Shown: positions 44,329-53,277 of the stretch, one piece after another
Position numbering within the stretch: position 1 is the stretch's first letter
Layout: every line of letters starts with the position of its first letter
Source of the DNA: Clostridiales bacterium NK3B98
GTDB lineage: Bacteria; Bacillota; Clostridia; Oscillospirales; Oscillospiraceae
NCBI GenBank assembly: GCA_000421005.1
Contig: ATWA01000001.1
Coordinates: 147,674 to 211,673 of the forward strand
Direction of reading: 5' to 3'
DNA length: 64,000 bases
The notes under the pieces: model-generated
Seen by the model: only the letters and a program-made list of their open reading frames with translations
Told to the model about the DNA's origin: nothing
The model's database searches: none
Made by a program: the position numbers and the translations under genes

Positions 44329-45999
44329 ATGGCTCTGAAATCTTCCAACGTCACCCAAGGCGTAGACCGTGCCCCCAACCGCTCCCTGTTTGCGGCGCTG
44401 GGTTATACCAAGGAGGAGACAGACCGCCCGCTGGTGGGCATTGTCTGCTCCAAAAACGAGATCGTCCCCGGCCACATGAATCTGGACAAAATTGCCGAGG
44501 CAGTCAAGGCGGGCGTCCGGCTGGCAGGGGGTACCCCCATCGAGTTCCCCGCCATTGCGGTGTGCGACGGCATCGCCATGGGTCACATCGGTATGAAGTA
44601 TTCTCTGGTCACCCGTGACCTGATTGCCGACTCCACCGAGTGCATGGCCATCGCCCACCAGTTTGACGCACTGGTGATGATTCCCAACTGCGACAAGAAC
44701 GTACCCGGTCTGCTGATGGCCGCCGCCCGAATCAACGTGCCCACCATTTTTGTCTCCGGCGGCCCCATGCTGGCGGGGCATCTGGACGATGGACGGCGCA
44801 CCTGTCTCAGCGATATGTTTGAGGCGGTAGGCGCTTACCACGCCGGGACGCTGGACGAGGCAGGCGTGGAGGAGTATGTGATGAACTGCTGTCCCTCCTG
44901 CGGCTCCTGCTCCGGTATGTATACCGCAAACTCTATGAACTGCCTCACCGAGGCCATCGGTATGGCACTGCGGGGCAACGGCACCATTCCCGCCCCCTAC
45001 TCCGCCCGCATCCGTCTGGCTAAGCAGGCGGGTATGCAGGTGATGGAGCTGCTGCGGCGCAATATCCGTCCCCGGGACATTATGACCGAGGCTGCCTTTG
45101 CCAACGCGGAAATCGTGGATATGGCGCTGGGCTGCTCCACCAATACCATGCTCCACCTGCCCGCCATCGCCCACGAGTGCGGGCTGAACATCGACCTTGC
45201 CCATGTGAATGAGTTCAACGCCAAAACCCCCAACCTGTGCCATCTGGCTCCTGCGGGCAATACCTTTATGGAGGATTTGGACCGGGCAGGCGGCGTGTAC
45301 GCCGTGATGAAGGAGCTGGCGGATGCGGGTCTGATTCGCACTGACCTGATGACCTGCACCGGAAAGACGGTGGGGGAGAACATCGCAAACGCAGAGAACC
45401 GGAACCCCGACATTATCCGCCCCATCGACAATCCCTATCTGGCCACCGGTGGCATTGCGGTGCTGTTTGGCAATCTGGCGCCCGACGGCTGCGTGGTGAA
45501 GCAGTCCGCCGTGGCTCCTGAGATGATGCGCCATTCCGGTCCCGCCCGGGTGTTCAACTCCGAGGAGGAGGCCATTCAGGTCATCTACGCCGGAGGCATC
45601 AAGCCCGGCGACGTGGTGGTCATCCGCTACGAAGGTCCCAAGGGCGGCCCCGGTATGCGGGAGATGCTGAATCCCACCTCCGCTATCTGCGGCATGGGTC
45701 TGGGAGAGAGTGTTGCTCTGATTACCGATGGACGGTTCTCCGGCGCTACCCGTGGCGCTGCCATCGGTCACGTCTCTCCCGAGGCGGCTGCCGGGGGCAA
45801 TATCGGTCTGGTGGAGGAGGGAGACATCATCTCCATCGACATCCCCAACTACTCCGTGACGCTGGAGGTCTCCGACGAGGTGCTGGCGCAGCGGCGGGCC
45901 AAGCTGGTCATGCCCGAGCCGAAAGTCAAATCCGGATACTTGGCAAGATACGCCAAGCTGGTGACTTCCGCCGACAAGGGCGCAGTGCTGGAAGGCTGA
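44329..45999 (+). CDS. ilvD: Dihydroxy-acid dehydratase
   Basis: The product has 556 residues. Iron-sulfur ligands in NCDKNVPG and [18 protein letters not shown], and the catalytic region [16 protein letters not shown], with the C-terminal [21 protein letters not shown]. It dehydrates dihydroxy acids to keto acids in branched-chain amino acid synthesis. Ribosome site AAGGAGG. Confidence 0.97.
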   Translation: MALKSSNVTQGVDRAPNRSLFAALGYTKEETDRPLVGIVCSKNEIVPGHMNLDKIAEAVKAGVRLAGGTPIEFPAIAVCDGIAMGHIGMKYSLVTRDLIADSTECMAIAHQFDALVMIPNCDKNVPGLLMAAARINVPTIFVSGGPMLAGHLDDGRRTCLSDMFEAVGAYHAGTLDEAGVEEYVMNCCPSCGSCSGMYTANSMNCLTEAIGMALRGNGTIPAPYSARIRLAKQAGMQVMELLRRNIRPRDIMTEAAFANAEIVDMALGCSTNTMLHLPAIAHECGLNIDLAHVNEFNAKTPNLCHLAPAGNTFMEDLDRAGGVYAVMKELADAGLIRTDLMTCTGKTVGENIANAENRNPDIIRPIDNPYLATGGIAVLFGNLAPDGCVVKQSAVAPEMMRHSGPARVFNSEEEAIQVIYAGGIKPGDVVVIRYEGPKGGPGMREMLNPTSAICGMGLGESVALITDGRFSGATRGAAIGHVSPEAAAGGNIGLVEEGDIISIDIPNYSVTLEVSDEVLAQRRAKLVMPEPKVKSGYLARYAKLVTSADKGAVLEG

Positions 46000-46017
46000 C
46001 AATTTCACAAAGACAGG

Positions 46018-46048
46018 ACGGCTGAGGACTTCCTCAGCCGTCTTTTTG
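46018..46048 (+). terminator. Terminator after ilvD
   Basis: GACGGCTGAGG / CCTCAGCCGTC arms around ACTT, then TTTTTG. Confidence 0.88.
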
Positions 46049-46068
46049 TCAAAAGTGAGGAAAGGAAA

Positions 46069-46096
46069 TTGACAAATCAGGTAAAGCGGGTATAAT
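46069..46096 (+). promoter_or_regulatory. Promoter for the EIIC-like gene
   Basis: Consensus TTGACA (46069-46074), 16-base spacer, consensus TATAAT (46091-46096). Confidence 0.75.
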
Positions 46097-46144
46097 GTTC
46101 CGGAAAGCTGTCAAGACACCTGACAAGATGAAGGAGGGTCTGCT

Positions 46145-47236
46145 ATGAGCGGATTCCAGTCTTTTTTAAAGCGGAAGAACATTGAAATTTCCGCCAAGCG
46201 TTACGGAATTGATGCCCTGTCCGCTATGGCAAACGGTCTGTTTGCCTCCCTGCTGATTGGCACCATCATCAATACCATCGGCACCCAGTTCCATATCCCC
46301 TTTCTCACCGGCACCGTGGCCACCATCGCCGGGACGGATTACACCGTAGGCGGCCTTGCCACCGCCATGAGCGGCCCCGCCATGGCGGTGGCCATCGGCT
46401 ATGCCCTGCAATGTCCGCCGCTGGTGCTGTTCTCGCTGGTGACGGTGGGCTTTGCCTCCAACGCTCTGGGTGGGGCAGGAGGGCCGCTGGCGGTGCTGTT
46501 TGTGGCCATTCTCACCTCGGAGATCGGAAAAGCCGTCTCCAAGGAGACAAAGGTGGATATTCTGGTGACGCCGCTGGTGACCATCGGCGTGGGCATCGGA
46601 CTGTCCGCCCTGATTGCCCCTGCGCTGGGGGCGGCGGCAAGCGCCTTCGGACAGATGATTATGATGGCAACTGTGCTCCAGCCCTTCCTCATGGGGATTC
46701 TGGTGAGCGTGCTGGTGGGCGTGGCATTGACCCTGCCCATCTCCTCTGCCGCCATCTGCGCCGCCTTGCAGCTCACCGGACTGGCAGGAGGCGCTGCGGT
46801 GGCGGGCTGCTGCGCTCAGATGGTGGGCTTTGCGGTGATGAGCTTCCGGGAGAACGGCGTGGGCGGTCTGGTGTCTCAGGGCATTGGCACCTCCATGCTG
46901 CAAATGCCCAATATCATCAAAAATCCCCGGGTGTGGATTGCCCCCACACTCACTGCCGCCATCACCGGACCCGTTGCCACCTGCCTGTTCCATTTGGAGA
47001 TGAACGGCGCCGCCGTGTCCTCTGGTATGGGAACCTGCGGACTGGTGGGACAGATCGGCGTCTATACCGGCTGGGTGAACGACATCGCCGCCGGAACCAA
47101 AGCCGCCATCACTGGTATGGACTGGCTGGGACTGGTGCTGATCTCCTTTGTGCTGCCTGCTGTGCTTGCCCCTGCCATCAACGGTTTGTGCAGAAAAATG
47201 GGCTGGGTGAAGGACGGAGACTTAAAACTGGATTGA
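46145..47236 (+). CDS. PTS_EIIC_2-family membrane protein
   Basis: The product has 363 residues with about eight to nine hydrophobic segments, and motifs ISAKRYGIDALSAMANGLFASLLIGTI and ENGVGGLVSQGIGTSMLQMPNI. This fits the PTS_EIIC_2 family of stand-alone IIC-like proteins, for which no sugar or EIIA/EIIB partner is known here. The neighbouring genes give no substrate. It has a good promoter of its own and AAGGAGG before ATG 46145. Confidence 0.75.
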   Translation: MSGFQSFLKRKNIEISAKRYGIDALSAMANGLFASLLIGTIINTIGTQFHIPFLTGTVATIAGTDYTVGGLATAMSGPAMAVAIGYALQCPPLVLFSLVTVGFASNALGGAGGPLAVLFVAILTSEIGKAVSKETKVDILVTPLVTIGVGIGLSALIAPALGAAASAFGQMIMMATVLQPFLMGILVSVLVGVALTLPISSAAICAALQLTGLAGGAAVAGCCAQMVGFAVMSFRENGVGGLVSQGIGTSMLQMPNIIKNPRVWIAPTLTAAITGPVATCLFHLEMNGAAVSSGMGTCGLVGQIGVYTGWVNDIAAGTKAAITGMDWLGLVLISFVLPAVLAPAINGLCRKMGWVKDGDLKLD

Positions 47237-47425
47237 GCTGACGAGAGATGAGCTGCCTGCAACTGGGCAGCTCATCTTCGGTTGCAGACAAAGCCTCGCA
47301 GAGTTCCGCCCAAAGGGTGGAAGAGAATAAAACAATTTTTGTACCGAATTCACTTCGGTGCAAAAATACACCTGTCCGCTCAAGTGTGCGAACGAAGTGA
47401 GTGCGCGCAGAGCGGACGCAAAGCG

Positions 47426-47456
47426 CTCAGCCAAAGTCCTAAGGACTTTGGCTGAG
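47426..47456. repeat. 31-base near-perfect palindrome
   Basis: A 15-base arm (CTCAGCCAAAGTCCT), one central base and its exact complement. With almost no loop it favours a cruciform or operator-like role over a normal RNA hairpin. Confidence 0.7.
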
Positions 47457-47497
47457 ATTCAAGAGGAGCTGCCTGCAACCGGGCAGCTCCTCTTTTG

Positions 47498-47526
47498 TTG
47501 ACGAAACATCCGTTCCATGATAGGAT
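47498..47526 (+). promoter_or_regulatory. Promoter for the tcdA-holA-rnmV operon
   Basis: TTGACG (47498-47503), 17-base spacer, TAGGAT (47521-47526). Confidence 0.55.
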
Positions 47527-47557
47527 AGGCAGGAAATGAACGGATGGGGTGAGCAAT

Positions 47558-48283
47558 ATGGAAGAAACCCAGTTTTCCCGCACGGAATTGATCTACGGCG
47601 CCCAAGGGCTGTCCCGACTGGCAAGGTCCAGAGTGGCGGTGTTCGGCGTAGGCGGAGTAGGCGGCTATGTGGTAGAGGCACTGGCACGCAGCGGCGTGGG
47701 AGCGCTGGACCTGATCGACGCAGACCGGGTCTGTCTCAGCAACCTGAACCGGCAGATCATTGCCACCCATGCCACCTTGGGGATGCGGAAGGTGGACGCT
47801 GCCCGGGAGCGGGTGCTGTCCATCTGCCCGGACTGCGTGGTGCGCACCTATCCCGTCTTCTACCTCCCGGATACGGCGGGACAGTTTGACTTCACCCAGT
47901 ACGACTATGTGGTGGACGCCATCGACACGGTGACCGGAAAGATTGCGCTGGTGGAGCAGGCGACGGCGGCGGGAACTCCCATTCTCTGCGCCATGGGAGC
48001 GGGGAACAAGACCGACCCCACCGCTTTCCGGGTGGCGGACTTGTCCAAAACCAGCATGGATCCGCTGGCAAGGGTGATGCGGAAGGAGTTGGGCAAGCGG
48101 GGCATCCGGCATATCAAGGTGGTTTACTCGGTGGAGCCCCCTCTGACCCCCAAGGGAGAACCCCAACCGGGACGCAAGCAGGTGCCCGGCAGCAATGCCT
48201 TTGTCCCGGCAGCAGCGGGGTTGGCAATCGCCGCCGAGGTGGTGCGGGAGCTCACCGGATTCACAGACGAGAGGGTGTGGTGA
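47558..48283 (+). CDS. tcdA: tRNA threonylcarbamoyladenosine dehydratase
   Basis: The product has 241 residues of the ThiF/E1-like fold. ATP-binding GVGGVGGYVVEALARSGVG, the Arg finger in NLNRQ, and VDAIDTVTGK. TcdA (CsdL) dehydrates t6A in tRNA to the cyclic form. ATG 47558 follows GGGGTGA, chosen over a GTG at 47549. The downstream genes start one base later (holA) and by overlap (rnmV), forming one operon. Confidence 0.88.
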   Translation: MEETQFSRTELIYGAQGLSRLARSRVAVFGVGGVGGYVVEALARSGVGALDLIDADRVCLSNLNRQIIATHATLGMRKVDAARERVLSICPDCVVRTYPVFYLPDTAGQFDFTQYDYVVDAIDTVTGKIALVEQATAAGTPILCAMGAGNKTDPTAFRVADLSKTSMDPLARVMRKELGKRGIRHIKVVYSVEPPLTPKGEPQPGRKQVPGSNAFVPAAAGLAIAAEVVRELTGFTDERVW

Positions 48284-48284
48284 A

Positions 48285-49337
48285 ATGCCGCCGAAAAAAA
48301 GCAGCCCCAATGAGGGACTTTCCCAGCTCAAGCTGGATTTGAAATTGGGGCAAATCGGCACTCTCTACCTGTTTTACGGGGATGAGGACTACCTCCGTGA
48401 CCACTATCTGGAGCAGCTACAGAAAAAGCTGGTGGACAAGGGGATGGAGTCCTTCAACCTCCACACCTTTCAGGGGAAGGACTTGGAGTTTGTCGCCCTC
48501 AGCGAGGCGGTGGACGCCATGCCTATGATGAGCGAGCGCACCATGGTGGTGGTCTGGGACTGGGATTTGTTCAAAAACGAACAGCGCCGGGAGCAGGTGC
48601 AGACCATGGTGGAGGATTTGCCGGAATACGTCTGTCTGGTGTTTGCCTACGACACCATGGAGTTTAAGCCAAACGGCAATACCAAGCTGGGTAAGGCGCT
48701 GAAACAGCGCGGGGTCATGGTGGAGTTTCAGGCCCAGGGACAGAGCGACTTGAACAACTGGATGCGCCGCCGTCTGGCAAAGCGGTGGGACAAGGATATC
48801 GACCCGGCGACGGCGGAATATCTCACCTTTCTCTGCGGCGGGCTGATGACCAATCTGTCCGGTGAGCTGGACAAGGCGGGAGCTTACGCAAAGGGAAAGG
48901 TGGTCACCAAACGGGACATTGACGCAGTTTGTGACCCGGTGCTGGACGCCAGAGCCTTTCAGATGACCGATGCCCTCAGCTCCGGCAAATACGACCGGGC
49001 TATGGAGCTGCTGGGTCAGCTTCTCCGCATGGGAGAGAGCCCGGTGTTCATTCTGGCGGCGCTGGGCAGGCAGCTGCGGCAGATTTGGTCTGCCCGGCTG
49101 GCGCTGGAGCAGCGCAAGGGAGACAACTATCTGGCGCAGCTCTGGGGCATCAAAAGCGGCTGGCAGCTTCGCAAGCTGTGGGAGGCGGCCAGAGGACATT
49201 CTCTGCGCTGGTGCCGTCAGGCGGTGGCGCTGGTGCAGGAGGCGGACTGGCAGATGAAGCTGGGTGGGGCAGAGGAGGAGATTCTCACCGACCTGATACT
49301 CCGTCTGGCAGTACCCGGAAAGGGGGACAGGCGATGA
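48285..49337 (+). CDS. holA: DNA polymerase III delta subunit
   Basis: The product has 350 residues. It carries the clamp-loader wrench delta N-terminal domain (GTLYLFYGDEDYLRDHYLEQL near residue 24) and a C-terminal part with ALGRQLRQIWSARLAL. Delta opens the sliding clamp. Start 48285 follows GAGGGTG; the stop overlaps the next ATG. Confidence 0.88.
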   Translation: MPPKKSSPNEGLSQLKLDLKLGQIGTLYLFYGDEDYLRDHYLEQLQKKLVDKGMESFNLHTFQGKDLEFVALSEAVDAMPMMSERTMVVVWDWDLFKNEQRREQVQTMVEDLPEYVCLVFAYDTMEFKPNGNTKLGKALKQRGVMVEFQAQGQSDLNNWMRRRLAKRWDKDIDPATAEYLTFLCGGLMTNLSGELDKAGAYAKGKVVTKRDIDAVCDPVLDARAFQMTDALSSGKYDRAMELLGQLLRMGESPVFILAALGRQLRQIWSARLALEQRKGDNYLAQLWGIKSGWQLRKLWEAARGHSLRWCRQAVALVQEADWQMKLGGAEEEILTDLILRLAVPGKGDRR

Positions 49338-49972
49338 TTCGCATTCGGGAGGCCATTGTGGTGGAGGGAAAATATGACAAGAACACCCTCTCCCAGATGG
49401 TAGACGCCCTGATTATCCCCACTGACGGTTTTGGCATCTTTAAGGACGGGGAGAAAAAGGCGTTTCTCCGTCAGGTGGCGCAAAAACAGGGCATTGTGAT
49501 TCTCACCGACAGCGACGGGGCGGGCTTTGTCATTCGCAATCATTTAAAAGGGGTTCTTCCCCCGGAGCAGGTGAAGCACGCCTACATTCCCGACATTCCG
49601 GGCAAGGAGCGCCGCAAGGACAAGCCCGGCAAGGAGGGCAAGCTGGGGGTGGAGGGAATGCGCCCGTCAGTGCTGGAGCAGGCGCTGCGCCGGGCGGGTG
49701 TGACCGTGCTGGATGAAAACGTCTCCGCCAAAGCCCCGGTCGAAATCACCAAGGCGGATTTCTTTCAATACGGTCTGACCGGACGCCCGGACAGCGGCAA
49801 GCGCCGGGACTGGGTAAAGGCAAAGCTGGCATTGCCCGGACACCTCACCGCCAACGGCCTGTTGGAGGTGCTCAACCGGCTCTACGGAAGCGGCCAACTG
49901 GCCCAGCTCATGGCGGAACTGGATGCGGAGATTGACGAAACCGGGAAAAGAGAGTATAGTACAGAAGAATAA
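49334..49972 (+). CDS. rnmV: Ribonuclease M5
   Basis: The product has 212 residues. Toprim domain at the N-terminus: VVEGKYDKNTL with catalytic Glu and VILTDSDGAGFVIRN with the DxD pair. RNase M5 matures the 5' and 3' ends of 5S rRNA in Firmicutes. The ATG overlaps the holA stop by ATGA. Confidence 0.92.
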   Translation: MIRIREAIVVEGKYDKNTLSQMVDALIIPTDGFGIFKDGEKKAFLRQVAQKQGIVILTDSDGAGFVIRNHLKGVLPPEQVKHAYIPDIPGKERRKDKPGKEGKLGVEGMRPSVLEQALRRAGVTVLDENVSAKAPVEITKADFFQYGLTGRPDSGKRRDWVKAKLALPGHLTANGLLEVLNRLYGSGQLAQLMAELDAEIDETGKREYSTEE

Positions 49973-50008
49973 AAGGGATTGTCCCTGAAACGGAAGGAAA
50001 AAACCTCT

Positions 50009-50848
50009 ATGAAGCGGAAATGGTTGATACTGCCCATCGTGCTGCTGGTACTGGTTGTGGCACTGATGGTGTTCTATGGCGTGTGCAGTGCCCGGCTCTC
50101 GGTGAGCTACGGGGAAAAAGGCGTTTTGGAACAGGAGCAGACGGATGATGAGGCGCTGCTGGAGGCGTGGCGCACGGTCAGCGACCAGACTGCCGCCTGT
50201 GAGGATTATTGGAACAACAAGTGGCCGGAGTGGTTCGGCGGTCTGGGAGTCGTTGAAAACGAAGGGGAGTACCTGACCAACGTCTATCTGACACAGGACA
50301 CCGAAGAACACCGGAAAGAGGTCTGCGAGGCGGCAGGTGCCTCCCTGCGGGCGTATACCGCAACCGATGTGAGCTGGAACCAGCTGCGCCGTGGGCTGAA
50401 AACGGTGGATTCCCGGAAGAGCCTTCCCGGTGTCAACATCCTGAGCATGGGCATCAATATGGAGCGCCGGGTGCTGCGGGTCTATCTGTCCCATCGGGAT
50501 TTCCTTACCACCCTTGCTCTGGGTACGGTACACGTTCCCATGGAGGTGGTGATTGTCCCTGTGTCCCCGTCGGTGCGCTCCGCCATCCGAAATGTGGACG
50601 GAACGGTGACACTGGAACTGGGAGGCACCACCTATTCCGACCGGATTACACTGGAGCTGTCCACCGACGCCGCTTTTGAGGAAGAGGTCAAGACGGTGGA
50701 GCTGCCTGATAACCAGGCTCATGTGGAACTGCCCGACCCCGGCGAGGGTGAGACGTGGTACGTCCGTGCCAAAGCATTCAAAGAGGTGCAGGGCACGACC
50801 TACCAGAGCGAATGGGGCAGCGCAAAAACAGTGAAAGATGCAGGATAA
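50009..50848 (+). CDS. Exported membrane-anchored protein, function unknown
   Basis: The product has 279 residues. The N-terminus MKRKWLILPIVLLVLVVALMVFYG is a signal anchor. The rest is soluble and extracytoplasmic; the last ~90 residues (VDGTVTLELGGTTYSDRITLELSTD...TWYVRAKAF) look like a beta-sandwich of the fibronectin type. No catalytic motif is recognised. Start 50009 follows GGAAGG. It is followed by two strong terminators. Confidence 0.55.
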   Translation: MKRKWLILPIVLLVLVVALMVFYGVCSARLSVSYGEKGVLEQEQTDDEALLEAWRTVSDQTAACEDYWNNKWPEWFGGLGVVENEGEYLTNVYLTQDTEEHRKEVCEAAGASLRAYTATDVSWNQLRRGLKTVDSRKSLPGVNILSMGINMERRVLRVYLSHRDFLTTLALGTVHVPMEVVIVPVSPSVRSAIRNVDGTVTLELGGTTYSDRITLELSTDAAFEEEVKTVELPDNQAHVELPDPGEGETWYVRAKAFKEVQGTTYQSEWGSAKTVKDAG

Positions 50849-50864
50849 CAAAGAGGCTGTCTCC

Positions 50865-50900
50865 CGGCGAACCAAAGGGTTGCTGGGAGACAGCCTTTTT
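50865..50900 (+). terminator. Terminator after the exported-protein gene
   Basis: GGCTGTCTCCC / GGGAGACAGCC arms (50865-50875, 50885-50895) followed by TTTTT. Confidence 0.85.
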
Positions 50901-50912
50901 GCTGTCTGGTTT

Positions 50913-50946
50913 GGGGCTGCCTCAGTGAGTGAGACAGCCCCGTTTT
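50913..50946 (+). terminator. Second hairpin terminator in tandem
   Basis: GGGGCTG.CTCA / TGAG.CAGCCCC arms followed by GTTTTC. The stems of this and the preceding hairpin share GGCTG / CAGCC. Confidence 0.65.
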
Positions 50947-50964
50947 CAGGTTTACACAGCGTTA

Positions 50965-51183
50965 TCAAGCCGCCTGAGCAGTGTGCATCTGTTCGTCACT
51001 GTCCCGAAACAGCAGGGTAATGCACCACAGGGCGCTGAGCCCCACCAGTGAATAGACTACCCGGCTGAGCAGACTGTCTGACCCGCCAAACAGGAAAGCC
51101 ACAAGGTCAAACCGGAACAGACCAATCAGCCCCCAGTTCACACCGCCGATGATGTTCAGCGTAAGCGCAGTTTTATCCAGCAT
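50965..51183 (-). CDS. DUF378-family small membrane protein
   Basis: The product has 72 residues with two hydrophobic helices (~8-28 and ~42-60) and the family motif NIIGGVNWGLIGLFRFDLVA. This is the YuzA-type DUF378 family of unknown role. AAAGGAGGG lies before ATG 51183. It has no visible functional partner. Confidence 0.8.
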   Translation of the reverse strand: MLDKTALTLNIIGGVNWGLIGLFRFDLVAFLFGGSDSLLSRVVYSLVGLSALWCITLLFRDSDEQMHTAQAA

Positions 51184-51279
51184 TTTCCGTCCCTCCTTTC
51201 AGCGTGGATGGAATCCACAGGGATACTTTGTCCGGAAATCGGAAAAGTATACAGGAAAAAAGGAAAATGAAACGGAAAA

Positions 51280-51522
51280 TCAATCTTGCCCGGAAGACGG
51301 CTCATCCGGCACTTCCAGAGAAAAATCTTCTTCTTTTAGCGCAGAGAAGTCCGGCTTTGCGGCAAATTTAGGCTGTCGGCAGAAGGGGTCATAGACAAAG
51401 CTGCGGCAGTGGTCGCCGGGGGTGGAGACACCCCGCTTGATGCAGAGGATACGCCCCTCCTCAATCTCCTCGCCGTTGGCGCAGTATTCGCACCGGGGTT
51501 CCATCTGTTTGCGAAAGAGCAT
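51280..51522 (-). CDS. Small Cys-rich protein, function unknown
   Basis: The product has 80 residues. Two CxxC-like parts, CEYCANG (~11-17) and CIKRG/HCRSFVYDPFCR, could form a zinc site. The N-terminus (MLFRKQMEPRCEYC) looks like that of a conserved short protein known to me from gut Clostridia by pattern only. GGAGG before ATG 51522. No function is assigned. Confidence 0.5.
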   Translation of the reverse strand: MLFRKQMEPRCEYCANGEEIEEGRILCIKRGVSTPGDHCRSFVYDPFCRQPKFAAKPDFSALKEEDFSLEVPDEPSSGQD

Positions 51523-51562
51523 AACATTCCTCCAAAAGGGAATTGATTCCGCAGCAACGAAA

Positions 51563-51913
51563 TCAAATATGCAGGTTGAACAGGAACACGCCCAACAGGA
51601 TCACACCCATGCCCGCCAGCTTGCGGCGGCTGAGACGCTCATGCAGGACAAAATACCCCAGCACCGCCACCAGAATATAGCTCAGTGATTCCAAAACCGG
51701 GGCGGTGGACAGGGGCACATACCGCAGTGCCAGCATGGTCAGGATGGTAGAGACAAAGAACAGCCCGTAGGCGACGATGACATGGGGATTGAGATACTCC
51801 CGAATGGGGGAGGAATAGGTTTTGTTGGCAGACAGCTTCAACAAAATCTGTGATAATACAGAAATCAAAATAGAAGTCAGATAAATACAAACTGCGATTT
51901 TGCTGTTACTCAT
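51563..51913 (-). CDS. Small EmrE-like (ArnE/F-type) membrane protein
   Basis: The product has 116 residues and four transmembrane helices; LESLSYILVAVLGYFVLHERLSRRKLAGMGVILLGVFLF is the typical last third of small multidrug-resistance-like proteins. It overlaps the next upstream gene by eight bases. Small EmrE-like pairs such as ArnE/ArnF flip undecaprenyl-linked sugars; the coupled partner and the GT2 gene nearby support that over drug efflux. Confidence 0.75.
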   Translation of the reverse strand: MSNSKIAVCIYLTSILISVLSQILLKLSANKTYSSPIREYLNPHVIVAYGLFFVSTILTMLALRYVPLSTAPVLESLSYILVAVLGYFVLHERLSRRKLAGMGVILLGVFLFNLHI

Positions 51914-52271
51914 CTTTGCTCACCATCAGATAGATCCCCACAAAGATCACCGCCGCACCCAGCAGCTTGTTCCATGTGATGGACTCGTGAAAAAACAACT
52001 GTCCCCAAATCAGACCCCATGCCAGCGACACCGGCCGGTTGGAATAGGCAACCGTCAGGGGCAGGCGCTTCAATACCTGTTGCCATACGATGGCATAGAG
52101 AAAAATCAGCGCCAGCTCTCCGCCATAAAACAGGAAAAAAGAGAGGGAGAACATGGGCTGAAAGGCGGCAAATTTTGCCAGAACGCCGCTGAGGGAGGAA
52201 ACCAGCATGGCAATGTGCATGACCACAAAAATCCCCAGCCGCACGGTGCCTTTGTTTGCTTCGCTGCTCAT
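51906..52271 (-). CDS. Second small EmrE-like membrane protein (ArnF-type)
   Basis: The product has 121 residues and four transmembrane helices; NRPVSLAWGLIWGQLFFHESITWNKLLGAAVIFVGIYLMV is EmrE-like. Its ATG overlaps the GT2 stop by ATGA and its end overlaps the next EmrE-like gene by eight bases, so the pair is made as a coupled heterodimer in step with the glycosyltransferase. Confidence 0.75.
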   Translation of the reverse strand: MSSEANKGTVRLGIFVVMHIAMLVSSLSGVLAKFAAFQPMFSLSFFLFYGGELALIFLYAIVWQQVLKRLPLTVAYSNRPVSLAWGLIWGQLFFHESITWNKLLGAAVIFVGIYLMVSKDE

Positions 52272-53251
52272 GAATCCTCCTTGGAAGGGCCGGGTCTGTG
52301 GGGCAAATCCAGATGGTCAAACTCCGACTGAGTGTTCACCGATTCCCGGATGACGTACTGAGGCGCACGGGTGGAGTGGAGAATCAGGTTGCCCATATAC
52401 TCGCCGATGACGCCCAGCATCAGGAAGGTAAAACCGAAGAAAATCAGCATGGCAGCCATGATGGAGCTCCAGCCGCTTGTCATGGTGGGATCCAGCAGAC
52501 GGCGGATGATGGTGGCGACTGCGGTAATCAGTCCCACCACGGAAAACAGAACGCCCATCAGGGTGGAGAGCCGCAGAGGCAGCACGGTAAAATTCAGGAA
52601 GGACATGAACAGCTTCAGACCCTTCCAGAAGGTGTAGTTTGAGGTACCCACGTCCCGGCTGAAATGCTCAATTTCCACGTTGCCCACGTTGGAGGTGGTG
52701 CGGAAGAAGAGCATGGAGAGGTATAGCTCGTGGTTTTGGTAGCGAATCACCTCATCCCGGACGTACTTGCGGATGACCCAGTAATTGCTGGACTCAATTC
52801 CCTTGGGGCGGCTCACCAAATGCCATGTGATAAAGCCGGCAATTCCACTGGTGAGATTTTTGAACCAGTTGAACTTCCGCTGACGGAAAATGCCGAAAAC
52901 CACATCGTAGCCCTCTGCCAGCTTGTCCAGCAGAATGGGGAGCTGAGAGGGATGGGTTTGCAGGTCGTCGTCCATGCCAACGATGATGTCGCCCTCGGCA
53001 TAGCGGAGACCGGCCATAATGGCGTTGTGCTGACCAAAGTTCTTGGCAAGATTGACACCCTTCACAAAGGGATAGCGCTGAGCACACCGGAGAATTGCTC
53101 CGTAGGTGTCATCCTTGGGGGAGCAGTCGTTGACCAGCACAAACTCGCACTCGTAGTCGGGCATTTTCTCAAACTGCTCTACGCACAAATCCACCACTTT
53201 CTCGATGGTTTGCTCCGAATTGTAGCAGGGGATAACGATGGAAACCAGCAT
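52268..53251 (-). CDS. GT2 undecaprenyl-phosphate glycosyltransferase (ArnC/GtrB-like)
   Basis: The product has 327 residues. GT-A domain: VSIVIPCYNSEQTIEKVV, VNDCSPKDDTY, NFGQHNAIMAGL, and the metal-binding GMDDDLQ. Two C-terminal transmembrane helices (~230-290) follow. The layout is that of ArnC/GtrB/DPM1-like enzymes, which load a sugar on polyprenyl phosphate at the membrane. Start 53251 follows GAGGACAG. It overlaps the EmrE-like gene. The donor sugar cannot be told from sequence. Confidence 0.88.
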   Translation of the reverse strand: MLVSIVIPCYNSEQTIEKVVDLCVEQFEKMPDYECEFVLVNDCSPKDDTYGAILRCAQRYPFVKGVNLAKNFGQHNAIMAGLRYAEGDIIVGMDDDLQTHPSQLPILLDKLAEGYDVVFGIFRQRKFNWFKNLTSGIAGFITWHLVSRPKGIESSNYWVIRKYVRDEVIRYQNHELYLSMLFFRTTSNVGNVEIEHFSRDVGTSNYTFWKGLKLFMSFLNFTVLPLRLSTLMGVLFSVVGLITAVATIIRRLLDPTMTSGWSSIMAAMLIFFGFTFLMLGVIGEYMGNLILHSTRAPQYVIRESVNTQSEFDHLDLPHRPGPSKEDS

Positions 53252-53277
53252 AGTTCTGTCCTCTTTTGTATCTCTGT

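Larger units (their letters stand above)
47237..47557. other. Hairpin-rich intergenic region without a gene
   Basis: The 321 bases hold a series of stems and no supportable gene. GATGAGCTGCC / GGGCAGCTCATC at ~47247-47278 is the likely terminator of the EIIC-like gene; TTTTGTACCGAA / TTCGGTGCAAAA lies at ~47337-47366; GTCCGCTC / GAGCGGAC at ~47373-47420; a perfect palindrome at 47426-47456; and GAGGAGCTGCC / GGGCAGCTCCTC followed by TTTTG at ~47463-47496. The first and last share the core GAGCTGCCTGCAAC. The tcdA promoter closes the region. Confidence 0.6.
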
